From: an uncultured Verrucomicrobiota bacterium
Lineage (GTDB): Bacteria > Verrucomicrobiota > Verrucomicrobiia > Opitutales > Opitutaceae
DNA length: 64,000 nt
Assembly (NCBI GenBank): GCA_903869675.1
Contig: CAIQAB010000013.1
Span: 106,231 to 170,230, forward strand
Reading direction: 5' to 3'
Made by a program: the position numbers and the translations under genes. Numbering within the stretch: the first letter of the stretch is position 1; each line of letters starts with the position of its first letter. This document shows, one piece after another, positions 59,611 to 64,000 of this stretch. The notes beneath the pieces were generated by a model. It had not been told where the DNA came from. It did no database searches and worked only from the letters and a program-made list of their open reading frames with translations.

Positions 59611-60972
59611 ATGCGCTACATCAGCACCCGCGGCCAATCTCCCGCCCTCGGCTTCTCCGACGCCGTCGCCACCGGCCTCGCGCCCGACGGCGGGCTGTAT
59701 CTGCCCGAGATGCTTCCGAGCTTTTCGGCCTCGGATCTAGGCCGCTTCGCGACGCTCTCCTATCCCGAACTCTGCTTCGAGTTTCTCTCCCGCTTCGCCA
59801 CCGACATCCCGGCCGGCACCCTCCGCACCCTCGTCGCCAAAAGCTACACCACCTTCGCCCACGCCGACATCGCCCCGGTGGTGAAGCTCGACGACCTCAC
59901 CTACGTGCTGGAGCTCTTCCACGGCCCAACCCTTGCCTTCAAGGACTTCGCCCTGCAACTGCTGGGCAACCTCTACGGGCACCAGTGCGCCGTCCGCGGC
60001 CAGACCATTAACGTCCTTGGCGCCACCTCCGGAGACACCGGCTCGGCCGCCATTCACGGCCTGCTCGGCAAGCCAGGCGTCGCTATCTTCATCGCCTACC
60101 CCGACGGCCGCACCTCGCCCCTTCAAGAACGCCAGATGGCCTGCACAGGCGCGGACAACGTCCATGCTCTGGCCATCGACGGCACCTTTGACGACGCTCA
60201 AGCCGCGCTTAAGGAGCTCTTCGCCGACCAAGAGTTCCGCACCCGCCACCGCCTGAGCGCGGTCAACTCGATCAACCTCGCCCGCATCCTGGCCCAGTGC
60301 GTCTACTACCTCTGGGCCTACCTGCGTTTACCCGCCGGAGTGCGCGAGGAGATTGAGTGGGTTGTGCCCACCGGCAACTTCGGTAACGTCCTCGCTGGCT
60401 GGCTGCTCCAAAAAATGAGCGTGCCCCTGCGCGGCTTTCGTGTCGCCACCAACCAGAACGATATCCTCCATCGCCTGTTTACCACCGGGGACTACCGGGT
60501 CGCCAGCGTCACTCCTTCACTCGCGCCATCGATGGATATTCAAGTCTCCAGCAACTTCGAGCGCTTCCTCTATTACAGTGTCGGGCAAAACCCCGCTAAG
60601 GTCCGCGATATCATGGCGACCTTCAAGACGACCGGTGCCTACACCTTTGCCGGTTTTGATCCCGACAGTTTCACCGCCTCACGCTGCGCCGATGTCGAGA
60701 TCCCGAGCCTCATCCGAACAGTTTATCAAGACTACGGCTACATCGCCGACCCGCACACCGCGTGCGGCTTTAAATCGCTCGCGAAGAGCCGTCCAAGCAT
60801 CGTGCTTGCCACCGCCAGCCCGGCCAAGTTCCCCGATACCATCGTCTCGGCCATCGGCATGGAGCCCACCGCCCCCTCGCTAGAGGCCTTAAAGAAAAAG
60901 ACGCTGGTGAAGCATAAACTGCCGGCCGACGCCGCATCCATCCGCGCCTACGTGGATCGATACGCGGTTTGA
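59611..60972 (+). CDS. thrC: Threonine synthase
   Basis: A PLP enzyme that converts O-phosphohomoserine to threonine. ATG 59611 gives MRYISTRGQSPALGFSDAV, the family N-terminus, and 453 residues. The 23-residue extension from ATG 59542 is unlikely. The Schiff-base Lys111 is in LAFKDFALQLLG, the phosphate loop in LGATSGDTGSAAI, and the rest follows the long (E. coli-like, type II) form (VPTGNFGNVLAGW, ADPHTACGFK). TTCTCTGTTTCGAAC precedes the ATG. hom and lysC are nearby but separated by the LytS/LytTR block; thrB is not in the window. Confidence 0.96.
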   Translation: MRYISTRGQSPALGFSDAVATGLAPDGGLYLPEMLPSFSASDLGRFATLSYPELCFEFLSRFATDIPAGTLRTLVAKSYTTFAHADIAPVVKLDDLTYVLELFHGPTLAFKDFALQLLGNLYGHQCAVRGQTINVLGATSGDTGSAAIHGLLGKPGVAIFIAYPDGRTSPLQERQMACTGADNVHALAIDGTFDDAQAALKELFADQEFRTRHRLSAVNSINLARILAQCVYYLWAYLRLPAGVREEIEWVVPTGNFGNVLAGWLLQKMSVPLRGFRVATNQNDILHRLFTTGDYRVASVTPSLAPSMDIQVSSNFERFLYYSVGQNPAKVRDIMATFKTTGAYTFAGFDPDSFTASRCADVEIPSLIRTVYQDYGYIADPHTACGFKSLAKSRPSIVLATASPAKFPDTIVSAIGMEPTAPSLEALKKKTLVKHKLPADAASIRAYVDRYAV

Positions 60973-60980
60973 GCAGCGCC

Positions 60981-62324
60981 CTATGTCGCGCCCGGTCCAG
61001 CAAGGATCCGCGGACCTTTACGTTCATAGAGACGAATCTGGTGCTTGCGCTGATCGTGCAGGATAATCTCGGCGTAGCGTCCCCAACCTACCAGAGTGCG
61101 GAAAATGACCCTCGGTTTTTCATGAGGGAGCAATGCGGCTAGTTCAGCCAGCAGCACATCGTCGTTCAGAACCTTGCTCTCCTGCACGTTGATCAGCCTT
61201 ATTAGCAGGTCGAAAATCTTCAGCCCGAGAATCTTTTCACGGAGAAGACGTTTTTGATCGAGCGTGGAGGCGGCTAGGACCTGACTGCCAAATTCGGTGA
61301 TTACAACCTCTTGGCCTGGAGTGAGCACAAGTCCGAGCAATTCACCTGCCTTGACCAGATTGACGACCGAGCCGAAATCGCGGCCCAACCGCTCGGCAAT
61401 CTCAAAAATATCGAGCGCTTGGCCAGAGAGCATCGTGACCAGTCCAAGCACCTCGCCGGCGGTGACAGCCGGGATGCTCACGGGCACGATGCGGCGCTGC
61501 CCCTCGTCCGTCTTTAGCACCATCTTTCCGGACTCCACGGCGGCGACGGGCGCGTCGGGCAGGGTGGCGTGAGTGAGAATGCGATGGAGGTTGTCCACTG
61601 CGGACGCAAAACCCGTTGACTTGGGGTCACGCGGATAGGGCAGAGGATTGGCAACGATCTGGTCGATGCGACCCGGGCCAGCGGCGAGCACAACAATCCG
61701 GGTGGCCAGCTCGACCGCCTCCTCAATATTGTGCGTCACGAGAATCATCGTTCGCAATGGGTTGGCCGGATCGGCCAGCAGGCGGGCAAGCTCGTTGCGG
61801 AGGGTCTCGGCCGTGAGCACGTCGAGCGCACTGAAAGGCTCGTCCATGCACAACACTTCGGGATCGGCAACCAGAGCGCGTGCTATGCCAACTCGCTGTT
61901 TCATGCCGCCCGAAAGTTCGCGAGGGTAGGCATTCTCGTAGGCGTTCAAGCCGACTACCCCAAGCACGCGATCGACCTTTGCGTCACGTTCCGCCCCGGG
62001 CAGGTGCTCGACCGCCAGAAGCACGTTGCCGCGAACAGTCAGCCAGGGGAAGAGCGCGAAGTTCTGGAATACCATCGAGACGCGCGGCGCGATACCAACC
62101 AGCGGTTTTCCGTGATGAAAAACTTCTCCGCGGGTCGGACTGATGAGCCCGACCAGCGTTCGCATAAGGGTGGACTTCCCGCAGCCGGACGGGCCAAGCA
62201 AAGCTACGACGTCATGAGGGGATACATCAAAACTAACGTCGGAGAGCACGAGGTCGCGCTGGGCGCCGGAAACGTATTCATGGCTAACGTGACGAAGCGA
62301 GAGAATGGGGGCGGGCGCGGTCAT
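60981..62324 (-). CDS. NrtD/SsuB/TauB-type ABC transporter ATPase with AAA-associated C-terminal domain
   Basis: The ATP-binding subunit of an importer for nitrate, sulfonate, taurine, bicarbonate or similar anions. From ATG 62324 it has 447 residues. Walker A is LGPSGCGKST (44-51), the Q-loop is in MVFQNFALFPWL, the ABC signature is LSGGMKQRVGIARAL, Walker B is VLCMDEPFSALD and the switch His is in VTHNIEEAVEL. Beyond about residue 240 a second region (VTAGEVLGLVTMLSG, EIAERLGRDFGSVVNLVKAGELLG) matches the AAA-associated/winged-helix regulatory domain found in a subset of these ATPases. It follows the double permease gene. The longer ORF to 62408 overlaps the permease stop. Confidence 0.9.
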   Translation of the reverse strand: MTAPAPILSLRHVSHEYVSGAQRDLVLSDVSFDVSPHDVVALLGPSGCGKSTLMRTLVGLISPTRGEVFHHGKPLVGIAPRVSMVFQNFALFPWLTVRGNVLLAVEHLPGAERDAKVDRVLGVVGLNAYENAYPRELSGGMKQRVGIARALVADPEVLCMDEPFSALDVLTAETLRNELARLLADPANPLRTMILVTHNIEEAVELATRIVVLAAGPGRIDQIVANPLPYPRDPKSTGFASAVDNLHRILTHATLPDAPVAAVESGKMVLKTDEGQRRIVPVSIPAVTAGEVLGLVTMLSGQALDIFEIAERLGRDFGSVVNLVKAGELLGLVLTPGQEVVITEFGSQVLAASTLDQKRLLREKILGLKIFDLLIRLINVQESKVLNDDVLLAELAALLPHEKPRVIFRTLVGWGRYAEIILHDQRKHQIRLYERKGPRILAGPGAT

Positions 62325-62382
62325 CGCGGGGTGGAGCCGAGGTTCGTGGAAGTTGGAAGAGGGAGATGGGGGCCGACCCGGC

Positions 62383-64000
62383 TCAGGCGCCAAAACGGCA
62401 GCGTTCATTGGCGAGCGTCTGGAGTTTTTTCCAGACGAAGCGGTTTATCAGCACCACGATAAGTGCCATGATAATTACCCCAGCGGCTAATTGCGGGTAG
62501 TTGCCTGCGGCAGTGGCTCGGCTGATATAGGCACCGAGTCCGGTTGTCTGCGTGAGCAGCCCCCCGGAGCGAACATATTCCGAGACGATGGTGGCGTTCC
62601 ACGCTCCGCCGGCGGCGGTTATGCAGCCGGTGACTAGGCCCGGAGCGATAGCCGGCAAAAGGTAACGCGTCCAACGCCGCCCACCGGACAGTCCCATCAA
62701 CGCAGCGCAGCTTCGAATGTCGTTCGGAATCGCAGAGGCGGCGGAGGTAACGTTGAACAAAATATACCACTGCGTGCCTAGCATGATAAGCGGCACTGCG
62801 CCCCAGCTGAGATTGCCGCCAACCGCGATGACGAGCCCTAGAATCCATGGATAAACCATCGGAGCCGGGAATGAGGCAGCGAATTGAATCACGGGCTGAA
62901 GCTTGCGCGAGAGAGACGGATGTAGGCCCAGCCACACCCCACACGGCACGGCCCAGAGCACGCTGAGCGAGAGAGCAGCGAAAACACGCAAGGTGGTGCC
63001 GCCGGTGCTGAGCGCGATCTCACGCCAGTCCGCTGCGCCCAACTGGGATATGAGCAACGCGAGCTTGAACAAGGCGAAGGCACCAAGGCCAAGCATGAGA
63101 ATGAACAGCAAGTTACCTAACCATTTCAGAATAATTGGAGACACCGTGGCGACCGCCACCTTGCCAAGGTGAGGCGAATGCCGACGACACACGAGTGACG
63201 ACGCAAACCGTTCCCAAGCGAACGACACCCGGCGAAACAACGTGGAGCGCGCCAGCCACAATCCAATCACACCGGGTGCAGCACCGTCGGCAGAAGCTCC
63301 TGCGAAATCATCAAGATTGAATTTCCGCGACCAACGCACGAGGGGCCACCAAACGAGTCGGTCCGTGGCAACTATGACTAAGCCCATCGCCACCACGCCA
63401 TAGACCTGCGCGCAGACGTCACCTCGGGCCATTGCCTCATTCATGTAGGACCCTATGCCGGGCAGCCGGAAATCCTGGTCTCCGAGCTGAAACGCCTCGG
63501 TAATGCTGAGGAAAAACCAGCCGCCAGCCATCGAGACCATGCTATTGTAGACGAGACTTTGCGTGCCGAACGGTAACTCGACGCGCCAGAAACGCTGCCA
63601 GGGCGAGAAATCGTAGAGGCGCGCAAGGTTGCGATGCTCTGCTGGAACGCCCTGCAGGGAGTCGTAATAACTGAAGGCCATGTTCCAGACTTGGCCGGTC
63701 AGGATCATAATCACACAGGCGGACTCCAAACCGATATTACTGTGCGGAAAGAACCGAACGAGAGCAAGCACCAGCCCCGGGAGAAAACCCAGCACGGGGA
63801 TGCTCTGCAACACGTCGAGCACAGGCATTATTAGCCTTCGAGCACGAAGATCATAAAATGCCCAAGAGGCGACCAGGATCGTGAAGACCAGCGACAGTCC
63901 GTAGGCGATCCAACTGCGCGCGAGCGAGTAAATCGCGTAAAGTGGCAGCACCGAAGGCGAGAGATCGATCGGCGCCGATACTCGCAGAGGCGCACGCCAC
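62383..64000 (-). CDS. Fused ABC transporter permease with two BPD_transp_1 domains (5' end outside window)
   Basis: A long permease for the adjacent NrtD-type ATPase. The frame stays open through the right edge; the GTG at 63951 is only an internal codon, since upstream residues (APIDLSP) match the N-terminal stretch of these proteins. Two copies of the binding-protein-dependent permease fold are visible: one before about 63300 with the EAA-type loop SLQGVPAEHRNLARLYDFSPWQRFWRVELP, and a second near the end with DIRSCAALMGLSGGRRWTRYLLPAIAPG. The membrane pore is thus made by one chain instead of two. No substrate-binding protein is in the window. Confidence 0.88.
   Translation of the reverse strand, partial: WRAPLRVSAPIDLSPSVLPLYAIYSLARSWIAYGLSLVFTILVASWAFYDLRARRLIMPVLDVLQSIPVLGFLPGLVLALVRFFPHSNIGLESACVIMILTGQVWNMAFSYYDSLQGVPAEHRNLARLYDFSPWQRFWRVELPFGTQSLVYNSMVSMAGGWFFLSITEAFQLGDQDFRLPGIGSYMNEAMARGDVCAQVYGVVAMGLVIVATDRLVWWPLVRWSRKFNLDDFAGASADGAAPGVIGLWLARSTLFRRVSFAWERFASSLVCRRHSPHLGKVAVATVSPIILKWLGNLLFILMLGLGAFALFKLALLISQLGAADWREIALSTGGTTLRVFAALSLSVLWAVPCGVWLGLHPSLSRKLQPVIQFAASFPAPMVYPWILGLVIAVGGNLSWGAVPLIMLGTQWYILFNVTSAASAIPNDIRSCAALMGLSGGRRWTRYLLPAIAPGLVTGCITAAGGAWNATIVSEYVRSGGLLTQTTGLGAYISRATAAGNYPQLAAGVIIMALIVVLINRFVWKKLQTLANERCRFGA

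Noticed and set aside
1..64000. CRISPR arrays, IS elements or prophage genes
   Set aside because: No regularly spaced direct repeats, transposase or phage structural proteins were seen.

Overview
The window looks like chromosomal DNA of a GC-rich Verrucomicrobiota bacterium, most likely close to Opitutaceae. This is inferred from content: many secreted glycoside hydrolases without any SusC/SusD pair, a giant autotransporter-type repeat protein, a Ser/Thr kinase paired with a sigma factor, and many genes whose start codon follows a pyrimidine-rich stretch instead of a Shine-Dalgarno site. No rRNA, tRNA, CRISPR array, insertion sequence or phage gene was recognised.

Region 1 (1-30636) is a carbohydrate-degradation island. 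It opens with the tail of a probable pectate-lyase-like protein and a GH95 enzyme carrying an N-terminal DUF3826 domain, both on +. Next is a 1479-residue autotransporter-repeat protein on -, with its own terminator. Then come two divergent operons that share the 20122-20558 intergenic region. The minus operon (20121 down to 8297) encodes an MGH1-like glycosidase, a beta-helix protein, a DUF5060/apiosidase-like enzyme, a GH43-like protein, an MFS transporter, a sialidase-like propeller and a GH78 rhamnosidase. The plus operon (20559 to 30636) encodes a sodium/solute symporter, an iron-dependent alcohol dehydrogenase, a DHDPS-family aldolase, a four-carbon acid sugar kinase (DUF1537), a PdxA2-type dehydrogenase, a second propeller protein and a large hydrolase-like protein. 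Many junctions are ATGA or GTGA overlaps, so the genes are probably translated in a coupled way. The working picture is export of many depolymerases, import by MFS and SSS carriers, and breakdown of an unusual sugar acid to central metabolites.

Region 2 (30710-50742) is mostly housekeeping and regulation: a Ser/Thr kinase with an ECF-type sigma factor, a lipoate/octanoate transferase-like protein, an RmlD-like reductase, SixA, PdxH, an M20 peptidase and a GH88-like hydrolase. These are followed by a porin-cupredoxin-hybrid histidine kinase operon, a lone sulfatase, pyruvate phosphate dikinase, TatC and an HD phosphohydrolase.

Region 3 (50836-60972) carries amino-acid and lipid biosynthesis genes: serA, plsY, hom, lysC and thrC. 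A secreted Asp-rich repeat protein and a LytS/LytTR two-component pair lie between lysC and thrC. A short heptad-based repeat, TAGCGRG in one orientation, sits just before plsY and lysC. The window ends (60981-64000) with an NrtD/SsuB-type ABC ATPase and the truncated start of a fused double permease.
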